From Bacteroidales bacterium (GTDB lineage: Bacteria; Bacteroidota; Bacteroidia; Bacteroidales; P3), in contig JALNVJ010000075.1 of NCBI GenBank assembly GCA_023227645.1, positions 1 through 7,017 on the forward strand: a DNA stretch of 7,017 nucleotides, in the 5' to 3' direction. The number at the start of each line of letters is the position of its first letter. Positions within the stretch are counted from its first letter, which is position 1. Below the pieces are notes generated by a model. It searched no databases. It saw only the letters and a program-made list of their open reading frames with translations, and was not told where the DNA came from. Of this stretch, positions 1-6,409 are shown piece after piece. Made by a program: the position numbers and the translations under genes.

Positions 1-35
1 CAACTGAAACTCCAGCAGTTACTCCAGTACAATAA
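1..35 (+). CDS. C-terminal end of an unidentified protein (partial)
   Basis: The third forward frame reads TETPAVTPVQ and then TAA at 33-35. It is a Thr/Pro/Val-rich tail of the kind found at the flexible ends of many proteins. A good hairpin terminator follows 40 nt later on the same strand, which supports a gene ending here. Frame 1 is also open until a TAA at 61-63, but its composition is less protein-like. Too little is present to name the product or propose a function. Confidence 0.4.
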   Translation, partial: TETPAVTPVQ

Positions 36-74
36 TTTAATTCCAGATTATTCTAGATATTAAGCTATTAAAAT

Positions 75-108
75 AGCAGTCCCAAAAAATCCTGAGACTG
101 CTTTTTTT
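75..108 (+). terminator. Rho-independent terminator of the upstream plus-strand gene
   Basis: AGCAGTC (75-81) pairs with GACTGCT (96-102). Past one mismatch, two more pairs form inside (CA at 83-84 with TG at 93-94). A seven-T run at 102-108 follows. The orientation fits the gene ending at 35. On the minus strand the hairpin lies just beyond the tyrS stop but is followed only by a weak ATTTTAAT stretch, so it may terminate tyrS less efficiently. Confidence 0.8.
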
Positions 109-129
109 ATGCCCTTTTGTTTTTTATTT

Positions 130-1410
130 CTATTTAGCAATAATCAAATAATAGTTTTTCTTTCCTTTTTGAACTAAGATATACTTTCCATTTAGTAGGT
201 CGGTTTCACTACAGATATAGTCTTCATTAACCTTTGTTTTATTTATTGAAAGTGCATTTTCTTTTATTGTTCTTTTTGCTTCGTTTTTTGATGCCAAGAG
301 ATTTGTTTTCCCTGCAATTAGTTCAACAATGTTTATCCCTTCATCAAATTCTTTCTTTTCAATATCAAACATAGGAACTCCATCGAAAATGGATAGTAAG
401 GTTTTCTCATCCAGTTTTTTTAGTGTTTGGGTTGTTCCTTTGCCAAAAAGTATTTCCGATGCTTCTATTGCTGAGTTAAATTCATTTTCTCCATGAACCC
501 TTATTGTTAGGTCTTTTGCTAGAATTTTTTGTAGTGTTCTTAAATGAGGAGCTTCGTTATGCTGTTTTTCTAGGTCTTGAATTTCTTCTTTTGAAAAGAG
601 GGTGAAAATCTTAATGAATTTCTTTGCATCTTCATCCGAACAGTTTAACCAAAATTGATAGAAAGCATAGGGTGTGGTTTTTTCAGGATCTAGCCATATA
701 TTGCCTTTTTCTGTTTTGCCAAATTTCCCGCCATCTGCCTTTGTTATTAGTGGACATGTTAGTGCAAAAGCTTCTCCTTGTAGCATCCTACGAATTAGTT
801 CTGTTCCTGTGGTTATGTTGCCCCATTGGTCGGATCCTCCCATTTGTAGACGACAATTATAGCTTTCGTATAGGTGTTTGAAATCGTATCCTTGTAGTAA
901 TTGGTATGAAAATTCGGTAAATGATAGTCCTGTTTCTAAACGTTTTTTCACAGAATCTTTAGCCATCATATAGTTGACCGTAATATGTTTTCCAATATCT
1001 CTAATAAAATCTAAAAATGTCCAATCCTTGGTCCATGAATAGTTATTTAATATTTCAGCTATATTTTCGGAAGGGGTTTCGAAGTCAATAAATTTGGATA
1101 ATTGTTTCTTAATGCAATCTTGGTTATGTTGTATTTCTTCAATAGATAACAAGGTTCTTTCATCGCTTTTAAATGAAGGGTCGCCAATCATTCCTGTTGC
1201 TCCTCCCAAAACAACAAGGGGACGGTGTCCGCATCGTTGTAGGTGAGTTAGCATCATCACTCCAACCAAATGACCAATATGTAGGGAGTCTGCTGTTGGG
1301 TCTATTCCAACATAGGCAGTTGTCATTTCTTTCATCAGTTGTTCTTCAGTTCCTGGCATCACGGTGTGAATCATTCCTCTCCAACGCAATTCTTCTACGA
1401 AATTCTTCAT
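130..1410 (-). CDS. tyrS: Tyrosyl-tRNA synthetase (TyrRS)
   Basis: Cytoplasmic class I aminoacyl-tRNA synthetase that activates tyrosine with ATP and attaches it to tRNA-Tyr. The 426-aa length is normal for the bacterial enzyme. The Rossmann-fold catalytic domain carries the HIGH signature as HIGH at residues 44-47 and the KMSKS-equivalent loop as KFGKT at 229-233. Tyrosine-pocket motifs are visible at Y33-x-G-x-D, at SYQLLQGYD (168-176) and at GGSDQWGN (191-198). An S4-like RNA-binding domain occupies roughly residues 358-421. The ATG start gives the usual N-terminus for the family, with a short helix before the YVGIDPT strand. It lies 36 nt downstream of the glycosyltransferase gene with no consensus promoter in the gap, so the two are probably co-transcribed. 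No T-box leader is seen, as expected outside Firmicutes. Confidence 0.98.
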   Translation of the reverse strand: MKNFVEELRWRGMIHTVMPGTEEQLMKEMTTAYVGIDPTADSLHIGHLVGVMMLTHLQRCGHRPLVVLGGATGMIGDPSFKSDERTLLSIEEIQHNQDCIKKQLSKFIDFETPSENIAEILNNYSWTKDWTFLDFIRDIGKHITVNYMMAKDSVKKRLETGLSFTEFSYQLLQGYDFKHLYESYNCRLQMGGSDQWGNITTGTELIRRMLQGEAFALTCPLITKADGGKFGKTEKGNIWLDPEKTTPYAFYQFWLNCSDEDAKKFIKIFTLFSKEEIQDLEKQHNEAPHLRTLQKILAKDLTIRVHGENEFNSAIEASEILFGKGTTQTLKKLDEKTLLSIFDGVPMFDIEKKEFDEGINIVELIAGKTNLLASKNEAKRTIKENALSINKTKVNEDYICSETDLLNGKYILVQKGKKNYYLIIAK

Positions 1411-1446
1411 ATTATCTTCTTGATTATTATAATTATCTACTTGTTT

Positions 1447-2316
1447 TTATATTATTTTGTAATTCTTATACTCTCCAATCCTCCATCCGGTTAGGTCTTC
1501 AATATTATGTAGTATCTTTGTTTTTAATCCAAAGTCTTTTTTTGTTGGGTCAAAATCAAATTTCCAATTCACTCTTTCTATTCTATCTTTCATCACTTCT
1601 GGATGTGTGCCGTCAAATAGCTTTAATGAATCTATAACGCTATAATCAAATTTATCGTTTTGAGCGATATTCTTTTCTATCCATTTTTGGTCATGCCATA
1701 GGGTGTTGAAGTATTTGATTTTGTCTTGTTGTACTGAAGGTGGTTTTACCCATCCGTAATGGTAGATATGGGCATCAATTGGTTTCACTCTAAGCTTACG
1801 ATCATCTATTCTAAATCCTTGTGCATCCCTATATGATGAGCAGTTTTTGAGAGGTCTAATAATTCTTATTTCTTTCCTATACCATCTTCTTGAGTCTCCT
1901 ACATAATCGTAGGATCCATAGAAATGTGTGTAGTTGAAAAGGAGTCCTTCAACAGATTTGTTATCCTTCCATTTCTCCATTGATTCTCTAATATTGGATA
2001 GGTATTTCTGGTGAACAACTTCATCACCTTGTATGTAAAATGCCCAATCGCTATCTTCAGGAATACTATTTAACGCTTTATTGGTTTCGTCTGCCAAAAC
2101 TCTTCCTCCTTGACGCAAATTTTCATTCCATTTGGTGTCAATAATCTTAATTTTATTGGATTGAATTGAAAGGATTAGATCTTTTGTTTGGTCGTCAGAT
2201 TCTCCTACAGCAATAATAAACTCATCACAAATGGGTAAAATTGAAGTTATTGCTTCAATAATTGGATAGTCAAATTTAATTGCATTTCTAATAAATGAAA
2301 AACCTACAACTTTCAT
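1447..2316 (-). CDS. Family 2 (GT-A fold) glycosyltransferase
   Basis: A 289-aa soluble protein resembling family 2 glycosyltransferases, which move sugars from nucleotide-sugar donors to glycans, lipids or proteins. The N-terminus (MKVVGFSFIRNAIKFDYP, then ILPICDEFIIAVGESDDQT at about 27-44) matches the first strands and nucleotide-binding part of the GT-A fold. The usual metal-binding DxD is replaced by Q96-G-D98-E99 in WAFYIQGDEVVH, a variant seen in related Bacteroidota proteins. A second conserved-looking block, HIYHYGWVKPP (183-193), could help form the active site. There is no membrane segment or signal peptide, so it should act at the cytoplasmic face of the inner membrane or in the cytoplasm. 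Donor and acceptor cannot be read from the sequence, and no polysaccharide cluster surrounds it. It precedes tyrS by 36 nt and follows the tRNA-Asn terminator. I found no TAnnTTTG promoter directly upstream, so it may rely on terminator read-through or a degenerate promoter. Confidence 0.85.
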   Translation of the reverse strand: MKVVGFSFIRNAIKFDYPIIEAITSILPICDEFIIAVGESDDQTKDLILSIQSNKIKIIDTKWNENLRQGGRVLADETNKALNSIPEDSDWAFYIQGDEVVHQKYLSNIRESMEKWKDNKSVEGLLFNYTHFYGSYDYVGDSRRWYRKEIRIIRPLKNCSSYRDAQGFRIDDRKLRVKPIDAHIYHYGWVKPPSVQQDKIKYFNTLWHDQKWIEKNIAQNDKFDYSVIDSLKLFDGTHPEVMKDRIERVNWKFDFDPTKKDFGLKTKILHNIEDLTGWRIGEYKNYKII

Positions 2317-2364
2317 AAATGGAGTAACTTATTATATTGTTTTTTCTCAACTAATAATAATAAA

Positions 2365-2395
2365 AAAAGGAGAGTATATTACTTACTCTCCTTTT
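2365..2395 (-). terminator. Rho-independent terminator after tRNA-Asn
   Basis: A perfect 12-bp stem: AAAAGGAGAGTA (2365-2376) against TACTCTCCTTTT (2384-2395), with a 7-nt loop. Read on the minus strand it begins two nucleotides after the tRNA 3' end, and the stem runs straight into a stretch of seven T. It should end the tRNA transcript and limit read-through into the glycosyltransferase gene. On the plus strand the hairpin is followed by only TTTT and GC. Confidence 0.85.
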
Positions 2396-2396
2396 G

Positions 2397-2470
2397 CTCC
2401 CCCTCTAGGACTTGAACCTAGGACCCCATGATTAACAGTCATGTGCTCTAACCAACTGAGCTAAGGAGGA
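2397..2470 (-). tRNA. tRNA-Asn, anticodon GTT
   Basis: A 74-nt cloverleaf on the minus strand. The acceptor stem TCCTCCT (2470-2464) pairs with AGGGGGA (2404-2398) through one G-U pair, with a G discriminator at 2397 as in bacterial tRNA-Asn. The D arm reads AGCTCAGTTGGTTAGAGC. The anticodon arm ATGACTGTTAATCAT places GTT in a seven-base loop, CTGTTAA. The T arm contains GGTTCAAGTCC. CCA is not encoded: the next bases are CAA, so it must be added by tRNA nucleotidyltransferase. It has its own promoter and terminator and appears to be a single-gene unit. Confidence 0.97.
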
Positions 2471-2497
2471 ATGTTGTCTTAGCCTTTAAAAGCGTTG

Positions 2498-2528
2498 CAA
2501 AGATATAATCATTTGAGGAACTAGCAAA
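2498..2528 (-). promoter_or_regulatory. Bacteroidota-type promoter of tRNA-Asn
   Basis: On the minus strand TTTG (2528-2525) and TATCTTTG (2505-2498) are separated by 19 nt. This exactly matches the Bacteroidota -33 TTTG / -7 TAnnTTTG consensus. The -7 box ends 27 nt before the first base of the tRNA, leaving a short 5' leader for RNase P to remove. Just upstream of the -33 box lie three phased A-tracts, listed separately. Confidence 0.85.
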
Positions 2529-2559
2529 TTTTTTTTCATTTTTTTTTGTTATTTTTTTT
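2529..2559 (-). promoter_or_regulatory. Three phased A-tracts upstream of the tRNA-Asn promoter
   Basis: On the plus strand, T-runs of 8 (2529-2536), 9 (2539-2547) and 8 (2552-2559) bases have centres about 10.5 and 12.5 bp apart, close to one helical turn. On the minus strand these are A-tracts abutting the tRNA -33 box. That is the position of UP elements or bent DNA that stimulate strong stable-RNA promoters. The tracts are seen directly; the activating role is inferred. Confidence 0.5.
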
Positions 2560-2640
2560 CACTTTGCTGATTTACAATCTAAAAAAAATAATATAATTCT
2601 TTTGATTAAAATTATTATTAGAGAATATTCTTGAAATAGA

Positions 2641-2672
2641 TTGTTATTATTTCATTTTTTTCTGTATATTTG
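2641..2672 (+). promoter_or_regulatory. Probable promoter of the T9SS protein / Exb-TonB operon
   Basis: TATATTTG at 2665-2672 fits the -7 TAnnTTTG element. TTG at 2641-2643, 21 nt upstream, is a near-consensus -33 box (ATTG instead of TTTG). Transcription would start near 2680, giving a 5' leader of roughly 35-40 nt before the ATG at 2716. No operator or riboswitch-like fold is visible in that leader. Confidence 0.65.
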
Positions 2673-2715
2673 CAAGTTGTAAAAGGTGTTTAGTTAATAT
2701 AATTTTCTTTTGAAT

Positions 2716-4269
2716 ATGAGAAAGTATTTTTTAATAATAGTTTTTGTTTTTAGTATAGGTTTTGTATCCACATCGTATGCTCAGCCTGTAATTAACATGG
2801 TTTCTGCTTCCGATACAATTACCTATTGGGGTGCACGAATGATTGCAAATGTTACAACCAAAGGTGGTTGGACCGTGAATTCTTATGGTTTTATATACGA
2901 TACTTTACCAATGCCAACAAGGGCTACAGGTGCCAAAATTCTTAGAGTAGGCACAACCAATTGTCCTGAAAATGCTACCTATATTGGAACAGTTAATTTG
3001 GCTTCTACCTATATGGCATCTGATAAAACATATTATATCAGAGCTTATGTGGCTAAAACCTCTGGAGGCAATGATACAGTTTTTTCCGATCAAATGACTG
3101 TAACGACCCTTTCTCCTGAACCACCTATTTGTTTAATGGATTCAATTTATGATATTGGTCTAACATCTGCCAAATTTGCTGGAGTAGCTTCCGAAAAGAA
3201 AGATGCTTATACGATATATTCAAAAGGTTTTCTCTACTCTTATCTTGAGTATAACCCAACTCATCAGAATGCAATAAATATTTCATTAGGAGGAGTAGGA
3301 TCAACATTTCCTTCACCATATTTTTCCACTCAAAACAATTTAATTTCGGGAAATAGATATTATGTAAGAACTTATTTGATATATAAATTCCTCAACAAAT
3401 CATCCAACGATACAATTTATTCCGACACTGTTAGTTTTAAAACTCTACATCCTTGTGGTTCTCTTCCAACAAATGTAAGTATCGACTCCCTAACTCAATC
3501 AACTGCTCGACTTACTTTCACTCCTGGCTTAGCTCAAACTAAATGGGAGGTTGATTATGGTTTTGCAGGACACTTAATTGGAACGGGTACAACCCTGATT
3601 ACAACAAACGATACAGTTGATATTGCAGGGCTTATTGGCGGGGTGTCTTATACAATTTATGTTAGGGCAGTTTGTAATGATAGTATTTATGGAGAATGGA
3701 CATCCGATTATACATTTACAACCGTGCCTCCGCTTTGTGCTCCGGTAACCAATATTAGTGTTTCTAATTTCACTCATTCTTCTGCTGATATATCTTGGAT
3801 GCCAGGATCAATGTTGCAAACTAAATGGGAGGTTTTGTATGCCAAATCAAACGAAGCGTTTCCAAGTACCGGATTTATAAAAGAAGGACTCCCTATTTTT
3901 AATCCAATTGGATTAACTGCAAGAACAGAATATAAACTCCAAATAAGGTCAATATGTCCTGAACATACAAGTGATTGGTCGGCTATATACTATTTTAATA
4001 CCCTGCCTCAAGGTCTTTGTGATGATATTCAGGATATTGTAGAGAAAGTAATAGTATATCCAAATCCAACCAATGGTACAATTAATTTTAAGGCCCAAGA
4101 TAAACAATCAATTACTAAGGTAGAGATATACTCTTCTTTAGGGGAATTAATTTATTATTCAGATAATCTTCCAGATAGTTTTACGTTAAACAATCAACAA
4201 AAAGGATTATATTTGGTTAAGATATATTCCAAAAATCATGTTCAAGTAGAAAAAGTAGTATTAAACTAA
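2716..4269 (+). CDS. Secreted four-module Fn3-like protein with T9SS sorting domain
   Basis: A 517-aa protein that should be exported by Sec and then moved across the outer membrane by the type IX system. Residues 1-22 form a signal peptide (basic MRK, hydrophobic core, cleavage expected after SYA). Two related beta-rich repeats follow at about 23-132 and 134-244, each with a Y-x-x-GF-x-Y start and a YY[IV]R-[AT]Y near the end, as in Fn3-like repeats of Bacteroidota surface proteins. Two more typical fibronectin-III modules, about 247-336 and 341-430, each begin with Cys (C247, C341) and contain a second Cys in RAVC or RSIC. The tail (about 443-517) is a type A T9SS sorting domain: YPNPTNG at 448-454, a GLYLVKIY strand, and a final Lys-Val-rich strand. 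No catalytic domain is visible, so adhesion or ligand binding is the best guess. The start chosen is ATG 2716; an in-frame TTG six bases upstream adds two residues but is less likely. The next gene starts 17 nt after the stop. Confidence 0.88.
   Translation: MRKYFLIIVFVFSIGFVSTSYAQPVINMVSASDTITYWGARMIANVTTKGGWTVNSYGFIYDTLPMPTRATGAKILRVGTTNCPENATYIGTVNLASTYMASDKTYYIRAYVAKTSGGNDTVFSDQMTVTTLSPEPPICLMDSIYDIGLTSAKFAGVASEKKDAYTIYSKGFLYSYLEYNPTHQNAINISLGGVGSTFPSPYFSTQNNLISGNRYYVRTYLIYKFLNKSSNDTIYSDTVSFKTLHPCGSLPTNVSIDSLTQSTARLTFTPGLAQTKWEVDYGFAGHLIGTGTTLITTNDTVDIAGLIGGVSYTIYVRAVCNDSIYGEWTSDYTFTTVPPLCAPVTNISVSNFTHSSADISWMPGSMLQTKWEVLYAKSNEAFPSTGFIKEGLPIFNPIGLTARTEYKLQIRSICPEHTSDWSAIYYFNTLPQGLCDDIQDIVEKVIVYPNPTNGTINFKAQDKQSITKVEIYSSLGELIYYSDNLPDSFTLNNQQKGLYLVKIYSKNHVQVEKVVLN
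3535..3834 (+). repeat. 18-nt direct repeat within tandem Fn3 modules
   Basis: CAAACTAAATGGGAGGTT occurs at 3535-3552 and again at 3817-3834, 282 nt (exactly 94 codons) apart, in the same frame and at the same place in the two fibronectin-III modules (both encode QTKWEV). The spacing equals one module, so this is the conserved trace of a module duplication. The flanking DNA has diverged. Confidence 0.8.
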
Positions 4270-4286
4270 AAAAAAATAACTAATAC

Positions 4287-4991
4287 ATGTTAGCAAACAT
4301 TTTATTACAAATCCAAGAAGGAGCAGCAAGTGTTGCAGTTGAAACAGCTCAAGCGGTAGCGCCAACAGTTAAATCTTTTAGTATAATTGACCTTGCCTAT
4401 AAGGGAGGTTGGATAATGATAGTTTTGGCTATACTTTCAATTGTTGCGGTTTATATATTCGTAGAAAGATATATTGCCCTTAACAAAGCTGCAAAGGAAG
4501 ACAAGAACTTTATCAATAATATCAAATCATATATTCATAAAGGAGACCTTGAAGGTGCAAGAAACCTAACCAAAAACAACGATACTCCAATAGGTAGAAT
4601 GTTAGATAAAGGATTAATAAGAATAGGAAGACCCCTTAACGACATTAATCAAGCAGTTGAAAATGTTGGAAAACTCGAAGTAGCAAAGCTTGAAAACGGA
4701 GTATCCCTTGTTGGAACAATTGCAGGACTTGGGCCAAGCATTGGTTTCCTAGGAACAGTAACCGGAATGGTAATTGCCTTTTTCGATATGGCAAATGCAG
4801 GAAACAACATCGATATTCAAATATTATCTTCAGGAATCTACCAAGCAATGGTAACAACAGTAGGAGGTCTAATAGTAGGGATTATTTGTAATTTTCTTTA
4901 TAGCATACTTGTAAGCAAAATTAATAAAATAGTATTCCTTCTTGAAGCAAGAACAATGGAATTTATGGATTTGTTACACGAACCAGCTTAA
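4287..4991 (+). CDS. exbB: ExbB/TolQ/MotA-family proton channel protein
   Basis: A 234-aa inner-membrane protein of the ExbB/TolQ family, which forms a pentamer around an ExbD dimer and passes protons to energise TonB or TolA. Three membrane segments are visible: about 41-59 (GGWIMIVLAILSIVAVYIF), about 141-166 and about 184-208. A cytoplasmic loop (about 62-138) containing the KGDLEGAR and PIGRMLDKGL motifs lies between the first two. The family signature lies in the second segment as GPSIGFLGTVTGM (149-161), with T157 at the channel-lining threonine position. MVTTVGGLIVGI (188-199) supplies the matching threonine of the third segment. The N-terminal 30 residues are an extra Ala/Val-rich stretch, a periplasmic extension common in Bacteroidota versions. 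The partner genes exbD and tonB follow directly, favouring an ExbB over a TolQ or MotA role. It is probably co-transcribed with the T9SS protein gene. A TATATTTG at 4208-4215, inside that gene, could be an internal promoter but lacks a good -33 box. Confidence 0.93.
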   Translation: MLANILLQIQEGAASVAVETAQAVAPTVKSFSIIDLAYKGGWIMIVLAILSIVAVYIFVERYIALNKAAKEDKNFINNIKSYIHKGDLEGARNLTKNNDTPIGRMLDKGLIRIGRPLNDINQAVENVGKLEVAKLENGVSLVGTIAGLGPSIGFLGTVTGMVIAFFDMANAGNNIDIQILSSGIYQAMVTTVGGLIVGIICNFLYSILVSKINKIVFLLEARTMEFMDLLHEPA

Positions 4992-5004
4992 ACCCTGAAT
5001 CAAA

Positions 5005-5418
5005 ATGATTGAAACAAGAAATAAAATAGATCCTAATTTTAATGCATCATCAATGAGCGACTTGGTTTTTTTGTTGCTTATATTTTTTATGTTGACATCT
5101 ACCCTTATAAGTCCTAATGCTATTAAAATATTATTACCAAAAAGTAGTTCAGGACAAACTATGGCAAAGCAAAACGTTACAGTTTCAATAGATACCGATA
5201 ATCAATTCTTTGTTGAAAACCAACCAACACCAGAGGCGGAGCTCCAAGCTACTATATCTAACTATACAATAAATATTCAAGACGGAACAATCAAACTACA
5301 CGCAGACAAAACCGTTCCAATACAATATGTGGTAAGGGTTATTGATGCGGTAAATAAAATTAACGCAGAAACAGGACAAAACCATAGAGTTATACTTGCA
5401 ACTGAAGCTAATAAATAG
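5005..5418 (+). CDS. exbD: ExbD/TolR-family biopolymer transport protein
   Basis: A 137-aa single-pass inner-membrane protein, partner of ExbB in the TonB-energising motor. A short cytoplasmic N-terminus leads into one transmembrane helix at about 19-38. D19 in SMSDLVFLLLIFFML corresponds to the essential proton-carrying aspartate of ExbD (Asp25 in E. coli). The periplasmic domain ends with the typical pattern around LHADKTVPIQYVVRVIDAV (98-116), where the family has a conserved aspartate before the helix contacting the next subunit. The length is normal. It starts 13 nt after exbB and ends 2 nt before tonB, so translation is likely coupled. Many Bacteroidota clusters carry two exbD-like genes in tandem; only one is present here. 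Confidence 0.93.
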   Translation: MIETRNKIDPNFNASSMSDLVFLLLIFFMLTSTLISPNAIKILLPKSSSGQTMAKQNVTVSIDTDNQFFVENQPTPEAELQATISNYTINIQDGTIKLHADKTVPIQYVVRVIDAVNKINAETGQNHRVILATEANK

Positions 5419-5420
5419 AA

Positions 5421-6161
5421 ATGGAATTAAAAGATAAAGATAATAAAAGAACCATCACAAGTTTAATAGTAACCCTATTATTTCATGGAGTTATTTTATT
5501 ATTACTCTATTCCATGGGATTAAAATATCAAGATCCCCCTCCAAAAGAACTAGGTGTGGAAATGAATATTGGAGATCTACTTGATGATGGTAATGCTCTA
5601 ATTGGTGATGCAGGAGGTAGCGATGCTCAAAGCTCTATACACGATGTTTCAAGTTCAGATGAGGATTTTATATCTCAAGATACAGAAGACAGTCCTATTG
5701 TGAGTAAGAAAACTGATGCACCTAAGAAAAATGTAGCAACACCTGAAGAAACTGTTAATCCAAATGCTCTATTTAGAAAGGGTAAGGTTAAAGGAAAAGA
5801 TGGTGGAGGTGTTGGAGACGGAAAAGGTTCAGGAGTTGATAAGGGAGAAGGAACAGGTGGTGGAGGTACTGGTTATGATTTGTCAGGTTCTGGGACTTCA
5901 TTTTCATTATTAGGAAGAGAATCAAAAAATTTAAGTTTGCCTCCTTCAAAAACCGACGAAGTTGGTTCTATTGTTGTAACAATTTGGGTTAATCCAGAAG
6001 GTAAAGTTACAAGGGCTGTTGCTGGAGCTAGAGGAACAACAATTGATAATCGATCCCTTTGGCGTAATTGTGAAAATGCAGCCAGCCGTTCTAGTTTTTC
6101 TGAAAACCCAAATGCTGCATTTGAGCAAAAAGGAACAATTACATATAAGTTTAGAAGATAA
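5421..6161 (+). CDS. tonB: TonB-family energy transducer with glycine-rich linker
   Basis: A 246-aa protein that should link the ExbB-ExbD motor to outer-membrane TonB-dependent transporters. A basic N-terminus precedes one membrane helix (about 13-32) with H22 four residues after T18, equivalent to the functional Ser-x-x-x-His of E. coli TonB but with Thr in place of Ser. The periplasmic linker is acidic and Ser/Asp-rich at about 43-96, then Lys- and Gly-rich at about 119-158 (runs such as KGEGTGGGGTGY), rather than the usual Pro-Glu/Pro-Lys repeat. The C-terminal domain (about 168-246) has the TonB fold pattern: VGSIVVTIWVNPEGKVT (181-197), then a helix with NCENAASRSSF, and a final strand GTITYKF. 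This ending is typical of Bacteroidota TonB proteins. The 2-nt spacing after exbD supports one motor. A TolA-like role with a TolQ/TolR pair is possible but less likely, because the C-terminal pattern is that of TonB. Confidence 0.88.
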   Translation: MELKDKDNKRTITSLIVTLLFHGVILLLLYSMGLKYQDPPPKELGVEMNIGDLLDDGNALIGDAGGSDAQSSIHDVSSSDEDFISQDTEDSPIVSKKTDAPKKNVATPEETVNPNALFRKGKVKGKDGGGVGDGKGSGVDKGEGTGGGGTGYDLSGSGTSFSLLGRESKNLSLPPSKTDEVGSIVVTIWVNPEGKVTRAVAGARGTTIDNRSLWRNCENAASRSSFSENPNAAFEQKGTITYKFRR

Positions 6162-6200
6162 AAAAAGTGAGAGTTTGTTTAAACCCTCACTTTTTGTTTT
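6162..6200. terminator. Bidirectional terminator between tonB and the rubredoxin gene
   Basis: AAAAAGTGAG (6162-6171) pairs with CTCACTTTTT (6186-6195). One A-C mismatch follows, then GTTT (6173-6176) pairs with AAAC (6181-6184) around a four-base loop. The T-run after the stem serves tonB on the plus strand. On the minus strand the complement of the A-run gives a T-run for the rubredoxin transcript. The hairpin begins immediately after the tonB stop codon. Confidence 0.9.
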
Positions 6201-6217
6201 AGTTTTGCTGATAAAGA

Positions 6218-6379
6218 TTATTCAACTTCTGCAAAATCTTCTTTACCTGCTCCACATAATGGGCATACCCAATCTTCAGGAAGGTCTTCAAAAGAAGTCC
6301 CAGGTTTAATTCCGCTTTCTGGATCACCTAATTCTGGATCATAGATATAACCACAAGGTTCGCATTCAAATTTTTTCAT
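6218..6379 (-). CDS. Rubredoxin
   Basis: A 53-aa cytoplasmic electron carrier with a single iron held by four cysteines: C6-x-x-C9 in CEPCGYIYDPE and C39-x-x-C42 in CPLCG, the standard rubredoxin spacing. The conserved aromatic and Gly-Asp core (GYIYDPELGDP, FEDLPEDWVCP) is intact, and the length is exactly that of small anaerobe rubredoxins. It probably donates electrons to peroxide- or superoxide-detoxifying enzymes such as rubrerythrin, or to similar redox partners, but none is encoded nearby. The start is the ATG at 6379-6377. The frame stays open to a TTG at 6412, but that codon lies within the predicted -7 box and would add 11 residues (including KKQKQ) not typical of the family. It is monocistronic, convergent with tonB and divergent from rpsL. 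Confidence 0.96.
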   Translation of the reverse strand: MKKFECEPCGYIYDPELGDPESGIKPGTSFEDLPEDWVCPLCGAGKEDFAEVE

Positions 6380-6409
6380 CTGTTTTTGTTTTTTAGTTAT
6401 TTTGTTTGG

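Noticed and set aside
624..881. Plus-strand open frames opposite tyrS
   Set aside because: They lie wholly within the conserved tyrS coding region and are antisense by-products of its codon use.
1173..1637. 154-codon plus-strand open frame opposite tyrS and the glycosyltransferase gene
   Set aside because: It spans the end of one clear gene and the start of another on the opposite strand, and it encodes low-complexity Leu/Ser-rich sequence with no family pattern. It is a shadow frame.
2397..2470. tRNA-Asn gene as a possible integration site of a mobile element
   Set aside because: No integrase gene and no direct repeat of the tRNA 3' end was found in the window; the neighbours look like ordinary chromosomal genes.
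2710..2715. TTG start six bases before the ATG of the T9SS protein
   Set aside because: It adds only Met-Asn before a normal signal peptide that starts MRK; the ATG at 2716 is the simpler start.
4287..5418. TolQ-TolR or flagellar MotA-MotB pair instead of ExbB-ExbD
   Set aside because: A TonB-type protein follows immediately, there is no peptidoglycan-binding OmpA-like domain, and the membrane topology fits ExbB and ExbD. A TolQ/TolR assignment cannot be fully excluded by sequence reading alone.
6019..6309. 96-codon plus-strand frame overlapping the end of tonB and antisense to rubredoxin
   Set aside because: It runs through the bidirectional terminator and has no recognisable domain; both overlapped genes are well supported.
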